DNA of 64,000 nucleotides from Limnohabitans parvus II-B4 (GTDB taxonomy: Bacteria; Pseudomonadota; Gammaproteobacteria; Burkholderiales; Burkholderiaceae_C), in the NCBI RefSeq assembly GCF_003063455.1, contig NZ_NESN01000005.1:35506-99505 (forward strand). The letters run 5' to 3'. The translations under genes and the position numbers were made by a program. The notes under the pieces were generated by a model. The model did not search any database and had not been told where the DNA came from. It worked only from the letters and a program-made list of their open reading frames with translations. Position 1 is the stretch's first letter; every line of letters starts with the position of its first letter. Shown one piece after another: positions 35,251 through 41,878 of the stretch.

Positions 35251-36240
35251 TTATTTAGCAGCCTGGATCTTGTCGAAGTCAGCACGTGTGAAGCCCATGG
35301 ACTCCAGCGGTGCGTTTTTCAGTACGGCGTCTTGGAACGACTTGCGGTCCACTTGCACGATTTGCAGACCTTTTTTCTTGAACTCGTCGACCAGCTCAGC
35401 TTCACGCTTTTTGATCTTGCCAGTCGAACGATTGGCCGCTTCCTGCGTCACTTCGGTGAACATTTTCTTTTCAGCATCGCTGAGTTTGTTCCAGACGTGA
35501 GGGGCTACTTGGGTGGTCAATCCGTCCACGATGTGCCCCGTGAGCATGATGGCCTTTTGCACTTCGTAGAACTTCTTGGCTTCGATGGTGGTCAGTGGGT
35601 TTTCCTGGGCTTCCACCGTGCCGTTTTGCAAGGCCAGGTACACCTCGGCAAAAGCGATGGGTGTGGGGTTGGCACCGCACGATTTGGGTGTGGCGGTGTA
35701 AGCCGGCACATCGGGCACACGAATCTTCAGGCCCTTCATGCCATCGCAGGTGGTGAAGGCTTTTTGGGCCGTGGTGTGGCGTGCGCCGTAATAGGTGTAA
35801 GCCGTGACCTGGATGCCGGTTTTGGCACGGTAGTCGTTCACCATTTCCTGGAAGATAGGGCTCTTGGAATAGGCGATCAGGTGATCGCCGTCACGGAAAA
35901 TGAAGGGGTAGTAGGCGATGCCAAAGCGTGGATAGGTGCGGGCGGCAAACGATGTGCCGCTGATGATCATGTCCACCGTGCCCAAGGTCAGGCCTTGGTT
36001 GATGTCGGTTTCCTTGCCCAAAGTGGAGGCGGGAAAGACCTGGATGTCGAACTTGCCGTTGCTGCGTTTCTTGATTTCTTCAGCGGCCCAGACCGAGTCG
36101 ATGTGGTACGGCTCGGATGTTTCGTAGGCATGGGCCCACTTCAGTTTTTGCTGGGCTTGTGCGCCGGTGCTGATCAGCATCGAGCCGATCGCAACAGTGC
36201 CCAAGGCGGCCAGGGTTTTCAGGGTGAATCGTTTGCTCAT
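35251..36240 (-). CDS. TRAP transporter periplasmic receptor (DctP family)
   Basis: A 329-residue solute receptor. The leader MSKRFTLKTLAALGTVAIGS has basic and hydrophobic parts and an AQAQ cleavage site near residue 29. The mature protein shows the DctP pattern QKLKWAHAYETSEPYHIDSV, GTVDMIISGTSF, the helix-9 region LKIRVPDVPAYTATPKSCGA with the ligand-carboxylate Arg, and NPTPIAFAEVYLALQNGTVE. It is the first structural gene after the GntR-type regulator (54-bp gap). Substrate is probably glucuronate, galacturonate or a derived acid, inferred from downstream enzymes. Confidence 0.95.
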   Translation of the reverse strand: MSKRFTLKTLAALGTVAIGSMLISTGAQAQQKLKWAHAYETSEPYHIDSVWAAEEIKKRSNGKFDIQVFPASTLGKETDINQGLTLGTVDMIISGTSFAARTYPRFGIAYYPFIFRDGDHLIAYSKSPIFQEMVNDYRAKTGIQVTAYTYYGARHTTAQKAFTTCDGMKGLKIRVPDVPAYTATPKSCGANPTPIAFAEVYLALQNGTVEAQENPLTTIEAKKFYEVQKAIMLTGHIVDGLTTQVAPHVWNKLSDAEKKMFTEVTQEAANRSTGKIKKREAELVDEFKKKGLQIVQVDRKSFQDAVLKNAPLESMGFTRADFDKIQAAK

Positions 36241-36294
36241 CGTTGTCTCCTTAGTGGTTTTTGAAAATTGCTGACGCGAAAAAAGGGCATACCC

Positions 36295-37017
36295 TTATCG
36301 GGCGGGAGCGCGGCGCCAGCTCGCGCTGTATCTTTTGTGGGCTTGTTTCAAGTGCTTTTGCATTGCTTTACGTGCACCAGTGCTGTCGCGGGCTTCGATG
36401 GCGTCCAGCACGGCTTGGTGCTCGGCAATGGCCGCTTGCCAGGAAGCCGGGTGCTCAAAATAGTCACCCAGACGCTCGAACAAGGGGCCGTTGCGGGCTT
36501 GCCAGAAGCGCTGCACGGTGTCGAGCAATACGCCGTTGCCGCAAGCTTGTGCAATCCCCTCATGAAAGGCTTCATCGCCCCAGCGGGGCACCTCGTCGCG
36601 AGCGGCTTCCAGTTTCATTTTTTGCAGACCATTGCGGATAGCTTGCAGGTCTTTCTTTTGGGCGTTTTGCGCAGCCAGGGCGGCCACTTCGGCCTCCACC
36701 AGAATGCGCGCGCTCATGACTTCGAGTGGACCCCATTCGGCTGATGCATCGCTTTGGGCTGCTCCTGCCTTGTTTTTGAGCGGCGTGGTGCTTTGCACAT
36801 AAATGCCCGACCCCGTGCGCACTTCGATCATGCCTTCAACCTCAAGGGCAATGAGCGCCTCGCGCACAGAAGGGCGACTCACACCCAGTTGGACCGCCAA
36901 GTCTCTCTCTGCCGGCAAACGCGAGCCCACAGCAAACTCCCCTGAGTTCATCAGTTGTCGAAGTTGTTCGGCAATCTGGCGATACAGGCGTTGGGGTTCG
37001 ACGGTTTGGATGGGCAT
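36295..37017 (-). CDS. GntR-family regulator, FadR/FCD subgroup (hexuronate-type)
   Basis: A 240-residue repressor-type protein. The winged helix spans residues 8-75: LYRQIAEQLRQLMNSGEFAV, RLPAERDLAVQLGVSRPSVR, EALIALEVEGMIEVRTGSGI. The C-terminal FCD domain contains metal/ligand residues in DEAFHEGIAQACGNGVLLD and a late EHQAVLDAIEARD His. This is the layout of ExuR/UxuR-like regulators. It heads the minus-strand operon and is divergent from the enolase-superfamily gene. The dyad at 37047-37065, 30 bp before its ATG, fits autoregulation with release by a sugar acid. Confidence 0.92.
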   Translation of the reverse strand: MPIQTVEPQRLYRQIAEQLRQLMNSGEFAVGSRLPAERDLAVQLGVSRPSVREALIALEVEGMIEVRTGSGIYVQSTTPLKNKAGAAQSDASAEWGPLEVMSARILVEAEVAALAAQNAQKKDLQAIRNGLQKMKLEAARDEVPRWGDEAFHEGIAQACGNGVLLDTVQRFWQARNGPLFERLGDYFEHPASWQAAIAEHQAVLDAIEARDSTGARKAMQKHLKQAHKRYSASWRRAPAR

Positions 37018-37046
37018 GCGGGGAATCAGGGATAACGTGAATTGGA

Positions 37047-37065
37047 CAAGTGGTCAGACCAGTTG
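37047..37065. promoter_or_regulatory. likely GntR/FCD operator
   Basis: The core TGGTCAGACCA is a perfect 5-1-5 dyad, extended by CAAG on the left and GTTG on the right (CAA and TTG also pair). The TGGTC-N-GACCA form is the known consensus of FadR/FCD regulators such as LldR, PdhR and VanR. It lies 30 bp before the GntR start and 134 bp before the divergent enolase-superfamily gene, so it can control both arms of the island. Confidence 0.8.
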
Positions 37066-37198
37066 CACAATCATCACATGTTCAAAAGCTGTTGCAACTC
37101 CGCACAAACCCGTATGTCGGTCGTCCTCAAGATCGTTGTGGGTGAGGTTTGCCGCAGCACATGCCGTCCACCTTTTGCCGCCTACAGGTTTGATCCAG

Positions 37199-38314
37199 AT
37201 GTCTTCTGTTGTCATTGACCGCGTGAGTCTTCGGCAAGTCAATTTGCCACCCAAGGTTTTGCGCACCGACGCCATTCAGTCGTTCGTGACGCAAGAAACC
37301 ATCTTGCTCACGCTGCACTGCAGCGACGGCATTGAGGCCACAGGCTACGCTTACACCATCGGCACCGGGGGCTCTGCGGTCATCGCATTGCTCAAGGACC
37401 ACTTGGCGCCACGTTTGATCGGTCGCAACCCGGTCATGGTGGAGGCCATCTGGAAGGATTTGTTTTTTCACACCCATGCCACTGCTGTGGGCGCGATGAC
37501 CAGCCTGGCGCTGGCCTGTGTGGACACCGCCTTGTGGGACTGGCGAGCGCAAAGTCAGGGCTTGCCGCTTTGGCAGTTGCTGGGCGGTGCGCAAGCGCGG
37601 GTGCCGCTCTACACGACCGAAGGCGGCTGGCTGCATTTGTCGCCCGAGGCGCTGGTGGACCAGACACTGGAGGCGCAAGCCCTGGGCTTTAAAGGTGCCA
37701 AGATCAAAATAGGCCGCCCGCATGTGAGCGAAGACGTGGCCCGCCTGAGTGCGGTACGCGATGCGGTAGGTCCGGGCTTTGAGCTGATGACCGATGCCAA
37801 CCAGGGCTTTAACCGCGCCGAGGCCGTGCGCCGTGCGCGGGCTTTCGATGGTTTGGGGCTCGCGTGGATCGAGGAGCCCTTGCCCGCCGAAGATGTGTCG
37901 GGTCACCGTCAGCTGTGTGAGCACACGACCATCCCGGTGGCGGTGGGCGAGTCCATGTACCACCCGATGCAGTTTCGCGAAGTCTTGGAGCAGGGGGCTT
38001 GCTCCATCGTGCAGCCCGATGTGGCGCGCATCGGCGGCATCACACCCTGGATCAAGACGGCGCATCTGGCCGAAACCTTTGACGTGGCGGTGTGCCCGCA
38101 CTTTTTGATGGAGCTGCACGTGAGCCTGTGCGCGGCCGTGCCCAACGCCACCTGGGTGGAATACATTCCGCAGCTCGACGACATCACCACCTCACGCATG
38201 AAAGTGGAGGGTGGTTATGCCCATCCGCCAGAAACCCCCGGTCTGGGCATCGCCTGGGACTGGTCAGCGATTACCCAAAAACAAACCACCCATCTGGAGA
38301 TCAAGGCACCATGA
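37199..38314 (+). CDS. enolase-superfamily sugar-acid dehydratase (mandelate racemase subgroup)
   Basis: A 371-residue capping-domain/barrel enzyme that abstracts a proton alpha to a carboxylate. Active-site elements in order: GAKIKIG (K-x-K base on strand 2), MTDANQGF (Asp/Asn metal ligand), WIEEPLPAED (Glu), VGESMY (Glu) and CPHFLMELH (the catalytic His). That set defines the mandelate racemase subgroup, which contains galactarate, talarate, rhamnonate and fuconate dehydratases. The ATG at 37199 starts MSSVVIDRVSLRQVNLPPKV, the usual N-terminal strand. It overlaps the following SDR by 4 bp. With the SDR and FAH genes a deoxy-sugar acid such as fuconate or a C5/C6 aldonate is plausible, but the protein is shorter than typical fuconate dehydratase (about 440). 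Confidence 0.88.
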   Translation: MSSVVIDRVSLRQVNLPPKVLRTDAIQSFVTQETILLTLHCSDGIEATGYAYTIGTGGSAVIALLKDHLAPRLIGRNPVMVEAIWKDLFFHTHATAVGAMTSLALACVDTALWDWRAQSQGLPLWQLLGGAQARVPLYTTEGGWLHLSPEALVDQTLEAQALGFKGAKIKIGRPHVSEDVARLSAVRDAVGPGFELMTDANQGFNRAEAVRRARAFDGLGLAWIEEPLPAEDVSGHRQLCEHTTIPVAVGESMYHPMQFREVLEQGACSIVQPDVARIGGITPWIKTAHLAETFDVAVCPHFLMELHVSLCAAVPNATWVEYIPQLDDITTSRMKVEGGYAHPPETPGLGIAWDWSAITQKQTTHLEIKAP

Positions 38315-39060
38315 GACTCAAAGGAAAAACCGCGCTGATCACGGCCGCCGGGCAAGGCATTGGCCAAGCTGCGGCGCTGGCCATGGCCGCAGAAGGCGCT
38401 GTCGTTTACGCCACCGATGTGAACGCTGAATTGCTCAAGTCGTATCAGGGCGTGGCCAATGTGCACACCGCCGTGCTGAACGTGCTCGACAAAAACGCGA
38501 TTGCCGCGCAGGTGGCCAGCATGGACCGCATCGACGTGATCTTCAACTGCGCGGGCTTTGTGCACAACGGCTCCATTGTGGAAGCCAAAGACGAAGAATG
38601 GGAGTTCGCCTTCAACCTGAACGTGCGCTCGCAGTTCTGGATGATCCAAGCGGCCATTCCCAAAATGGTGGCGCAGTTCGAGAAAGACGGGCGCGGCGGC
38701 AGCATCATCAACATGGCCAGCGTGTGCTCCAGCGTCAAGGGTTTGCCCAACCGCTTCATTTACGGCACCAGCAAGGCGGCCGTGATCGGGCTCACCAAAA
38801 GTGTGGCGGCCGACTTTGTGCGCCAGGGCATCCGCTGCAATGCGATTTGCCCCGGCACTGTAGACACGCCTTCCCTGCAGGACCGCATCAACAGCTATGC
38901 CGACCCGGCGCAGGCCCGCAAGGACTTCATCAACCGCCAGCCCATGGGGCGGCTGGCGCAGGCGGCAGAAATCGCGCCCATCGTGACCTTCCTCGCATCG
39001 GACGAATCTATTTTTGCCACTGGCAACGCCTATATGGTGGACGGTGGCATGACCATTTGA
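38311..39060 (+). CDS. SDR dehydrogenase, 2-keto-3-deoxy-fuconate dehydrogenase/BDH2-like
   Basis: A 249-residue classical short-chain dehydrogenase: cofactor loop TAAGQGIG (residues 10-17), Asp in YATDVNAE favouring NAD, NCAGFVHNGSIVEAKDEEWE, Ser in NMASVCSSVKG and the YGTSKAAV Tyr-Lys pair. The stretches VKGLPNRFIYGTSKAAVIGL and CPGTVDTPSLQDRI closely follow the human DHRS6/BDH2 pattern, whose bacterial relatives oxidise 2-keto-3-deoxy-L-fuconate. It starts inside the stop codon of the dehydratase (ATGA), as expected for consecutive steps. The oxidised product would be a 2,4-diketo-3-deoxy acid, a substrate for the FAH-type hydrolase downstream. Confidence 0.88.
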   Translation: MRLKGKTALITAAGQGIGQAAALAMAAEGAVVYATDVNAELLKSYQGVANVHTAVLNVLDKNAIAAQVASMDRIDVIFNCAGFVHNGSIVEAKDEEWEFAFNLNVRSQFWMIQAAIPKMVAQFEKDGRGGSIINMASVCSSVKGLPNRFIYGTSKAAVIGLTKSVAADFVRQGIRCNAICPGTVDTPSLQDRINSYADPAQARKDFINRQPMGRLAQAAEIAPIVTFLASDESIFATGNAYMVDGGMTI

Positions 39061-39077
39061 ATTTCAGAAAGATGTAC

Positions 39078-39836
39078 ATGAATTTGCTGGACATGAAAGG
39101 CCGCCATGCGGTCATCACCGGTGCAGCCACCGGTTTGGGTTTTGCCATTGCGCAGCGCATGCTGGCTTCTGGCGCACGCGTCACGATCTGGGACCGCGAT
39201 GTCGCAGGCATGGCCAATGCGGCCGAGCAACTGCGTCAGGGCCAGCTGGGTGCGGTGGTCAACACGGTTCAGGTGGATGTGACCAGTCATGCTTCGGTGG
39301 TGCAGGCTACCGCGCAAACCACGTCACTGGCCGATGTGGATGTGCTGGTCAACAGCGCGGGCATCACCGGCCCCAATGTCAAAGTGTGGGACTACCCGGT
39401 CGATGCCTGGAAGCAGGTGTTCGATGTGAACGTGCACGGCCTGTTCCACTGCTGCCGCGAACTCGGCGCACACATGAAGGCGCGCAACTACGGCCGCATC
39501 GTCAACATCGCCTCGGTCGCGGGCAAGGACGGCAACCCCAATGCCAGTGCTTACAGTGCGAGCAAAGCGGCCGTCATTGGCCTCACCAAGTCGCTGGGCA
39601 AAGAACTGGCCGACACGGGGGTGCGCGTGAACTGTGTCACCCCAGCGGCTGTGAAGACGGCGATTTTTGATCAAATGACGCCCGAACACATCCAGTTCAT
39701 GTTGTCCAAAATTCCGATGGCCCGCTTTGGCGAGCCCGAAGAAGTCGCCGCCATGGTGACCTGGTTGAGCACCGAAGAATGCTCCTTCTCCACCGGCGCG
39801 GTCTTTGACCTGTCCGGTGGCCGTTCCACGTATTGA
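39078..39836 (+). CDS. SDR-family NAD(P)-dependent dehydrogenase
   Basis: A 252-residue classical SDR: TGAATGLG loop, IWDRD after strand 2, NSAGITGPN, Ser in NIASVAGKDGNPNAS and YSASKAAVIGL. The C-terminus ends FDLSGGRSTY. AGAAAG sits about 6 bases before the ATG at 39078; an ATG two codons earlier (39072) would be too close to it. It could be the aldose dehydrogenase that feeds this pathway, or act on another intermediate; FabG-like proteins are too alike to separate by eye. It is 17 bp after the first SDR and 23 bp before the hydrolase. Confidence 0.87.
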   Translation: MNLLDMKGRHAVITGAATGLGFAIAQRMLASGARVTIWDRDVAGMANAAEQLRQGQLGAVVNTVQVDVTSHASVVQATAQTTSLADVDVLVNSAGITGPNVKVWDYPVDAWKQVFDVNVHGLFHCCRELGAHMKARNYGRIVNIASVAGKDGNPNASAYSASKAAVIGLTKSLGKELADTGVRVNCVTPAAVKTAIFDQMTPEHIQFMLSKIPMARFGEPEEVAAMVTWLSTEECSFSTGAVFDLSGGRSTY

Positions 39837-39859
39837 TTTTTTACACACTGAGAGGTTTT

Positions 39860-40723
39860 ATGAAACTCGTTCGCTATGGCCAACCCGGCAAAGAAAAACC
39901 AGGCCTGATCGACGCCGATGGCCGCTTGCGCGACCTGAGCGCTGTGGTCAAAGACATCACGCCTGATTTGCTCAATGACAAGGCATTGGCCAAGCTGGCC
40001 AAGGTCAAGACCGACAAGCTGCCTTTGGTGCGCGGCAAAAAGCGTTTTGGCACGCCCATCTCGTCGACCAGCAAGTTCATCGCCATTGGCCTGAACTACG
40101 CCGACCACGCGGCCGAATCGGGCATGCCTATTCCCAAAGAGCCGATCGTGTTCACCAAGGCGATCTCCTGCATTCAGGGTGCGGACGACGACGTGATGTT
40201 GCCCAAAGGCTCCAAGAAGTCCGACTGGGAAGTCGAATTGGGCATCGTGATCGGCACACGCGCACGCTACGTCACGCAAAAAGAAGCCCTCAACCATGTG
40301 GCTGGTTATTGCGTGGTCAACGACGTGAGCGAGCGCGAATACCAGCTCGAGCTGGGCGGCAGCTGGGACAAGGGCAAGGGTTGTGACACTTTCGGCCCTG
40401 TCGGCCCATGGCTGGTCACACGCGACGAAGTGCCCAATCCGCAAGCTCTGGGCATGTGGCTGGATGTGAATGGCGTGCGTTACCAGACCGGCAATACCAA
40501 GACCATGATTTTTGGCGTCGCCAAGTTGGTGAGCTACGTGAGCCAGTTCATGACCTTGGAGCCGGGTGACATCATCACCACCGGCACGCCTCCAGGCGTG
40601 GGCATGGGCGTCAAGAAAGACGGCAAGCCCGCACCTGTGTTCTTGAAGCGCGGCGATGTGATGCGCTTGGGCATCGACGGCTTGGGTGAGCAAACCCAGA
40701 AAGTCGTGGCCTTCAAGGCCTGA
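39860..40723 (+). CDS. fumarylacetoacetate hydrolase-family protein (diketo-sugar-acid hydrolase candidate)
   Basis: A 287-residue FAH-fold hydrolase/lyase. The start MKLVRYGQPGKEKPGLIDAD is typical of the group found in fuconate and rhamnonate pathways. Metal ligands are in DWEVELGIVIGTRA (two Glu) and the Asp of VVNDVSEREYQLELGGSWDK; the substrate loop is KGCDTFGPVGPW and the end FLKRGDVMRLGIDGLGEQ. It would cleave a 2,4-diketo-3-deoxy acid to pyruvate and a hydroxy acid. GAGAGG precedes the ATG. It closes the plus-strand arm of the island and is followed by 355 bp of repeats and a TetR operator. Ureidoglycolate or homoprotocatechuate-type substrates are alternatives. Confidence 0.87.
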   Translation: MKLVRYGQPGKEKPGLIDADGRLRDLSAVVKDITPDLLNDKALAKLAKVKTDKLPLVRGKKRFGTPISSTSKFIAIGLNYADHAAESGMPIPKEPIVFTKAISCIQGADDDVMLPKGSKKSDWEVELGIVIGTRARYVTQKEALNHVAGYCVVNDVSEREYQLELGGSWDKGKGCDTFGPVGPWLVTRDEVPNPQALGMWLDVNGVRYQTGNTKTMIFGVAKLVSYVSQFMTLEPGDIITTGTPPGVGMGVKKDGKPAPVFLKRGDVMRLGIDGLGEQTQKVVAFKA

Positions 40724-40760
40724 TTTTTTTGACTTGACCGGGCAGGCCGTGCTTGGCGAG

Positions 40761-40961
40761 CATGGATACCCGGTCAAGCCGGGTATGACAATTGGCTTTG
40801 CCACCCGTCCCTTTGCTTGTCACCCCCAACTCGATCGGGGGTCCATGACTTCGACGGCCATGGATACCCGGTCAAGCCGGGTATGACAATTGGCTTGTCA
40901 CCCGTCCCTTTGTTTGTCACCCGTCCCTTTGTTTGTCACCCCCGACTCGATCGGGGGTCCA
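40761..40961. repeat. repeat block including composite palindromic element copy D
   Basis: A half unit (CATGGATACCCGG, TCAAG, CCGGGTATGAC) at 40761-40788 is followed by a full 68-bp element at 40819-40886: GTCAC, hairpin CCCCCAA/CGGGGG, GTCCATG, centre, CATGGAT, hairpin ACCCGG/CCGGGT, ATGAC. Then come two CACCCGTCCCTTTGTTTGT copies and another half unit (CCCCGACTCGATCGGGG). The 355 bp between the FAH gene and the TetR gene contain no gene. Confidence 0.88.
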
Positions 40962-41047
40962 TGACTTCACCGCTTGTGTTTGTCTCGGTTGCTCCTGATT
41001 TACCCTTGGTCCGTCAAGTGGTTTGATCGCTTGTTGAATTTTGGTGC

Positions 41048-41071
41048 AAAATAGAACGACCGTTCTATTTT
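41048..41071. promoter_or_regulatory. TetR operator, 24-bp perfect palindrome
   Basis: AAAATAGAACG and CGTTCTATTTT are perfect inverted arms around AC, ending 8 bp before the TetR ATG. The size and position are those of an autoregulatory TetR-family operator. It would also control the acyl-CoA dehydrogenase gene 44 bp downstream of the regulator if they share a transcript. Confidence 0.85.
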
Positions 41072-41078
41072 GACCACC

Positions 41079-41834
41079 ATGACCGACCGCAAACACCCTT
41101 CCAAAGTTGAAACCCTGCCCGTGCCGGAGGCGGGACGCCGCGTGCTGATCAAGGGCCAACAAACCAAAGCCGTGATCATCGAGGCCGCATTGGGCCTGGC
41201 TTCGCAGATCGGACTTGAGGGCTTGTCCATTGGGGCACTGGCCGAAGTGACTGGCATGAGCAAATCGGGTGTGTTTGCCCACTTTGGCTCCCGCGAAGAA
41301 CTCCAGATTTCCGTCATCCGCGAATACCACGACCGTTTCGAAGCCGAGGTGTTCTATGCGGCCATGCAAAACCCCCGTGGTGTGCCCCGGTTGCAGGCCA
41401 TGTTTGACAACTGGATGGTGCAGACGTCGGCCGAAATCGATTCGGGCTGCATTTACATCAGCGGTGCGGTTGAATTTGACGACCGGTCTGGTCCGGTACG
41501 CGATGCGCTGGCTTCGTCGGTGGTCAGTTGGCAAACCGCCTTGCGCCGTGCCGTCGAACTGGCGCAGGAGGAAGGGCAGCTCAGCCGCGAGTCCGATGCA
41601 CACCAGATCGCATTTGAAATCCATGGCCTGATTTTGGCCCTGCACTATGAAGCCCGATTTTTGCGCAACCCCAGCGCCACAGAGCGTGCCCGGCAAGGCT
41701 TTTCGCACATTCTGGCGCGTTATGCGGTTAAGCCGACTGCGCCCGAGGCTGTGACGCGCGTGTCCAGCAAATCTCCCCAACTGGTTTCGGTGTCCAAACC
41801 TGCCGCAGCGCGGCGCAAAAGCACCGCTGACTGA
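41079..41834 (+). CDS. TetR-family regulator of the acyl-CoA dehydrogenase locus
   Basis: A 251-residue regulator. The helix-turn-helix is residues 30-70: KAVIIEAALGLASQIGLEGL, ALAEVTGMSKSGVFAHFGSR. The ligand domain has the subgroup motif DSGCIYISGAVEFDDRSGPV. A basic tail follows (SSKSP...KPAAARRKSTAD). The ATG at 41079 is used in preference to a TTG at 41070 that would lie inside the operator palindrome. Position directly upstream of a FadE-like gene suggests an acyl-CoA ligand, by analogy with FadR/PsrA-type TetR proteins; this is inference. Confidence 0.9.
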   Translation: MTDRKHPSKVETLPVPEAGRRVLIKGQQTKAVIIEAALGLASQIGLEGLSIGALAEVTGMSKSGVFAHFGSREELQISVIREYHDRFEAEVFYAAMQNPRGVPRLQAMFDNWMVQTSAEIDSGCIYISGAVEFDDRSGPVRDALASSVVSWQTALRRAVELAQEEGQLSRESDAHQIAFEIHGLILALHYEARFLRNPSATERARQGFSHILARYAVKPTAPEAVTRVSSKSPQLVSVSKPAAARRKSTAD

Positions 41835-41878
41835 TTTCTATTCTTCACAGACTTCACCTACTTTCTCAAGGAATTGCC

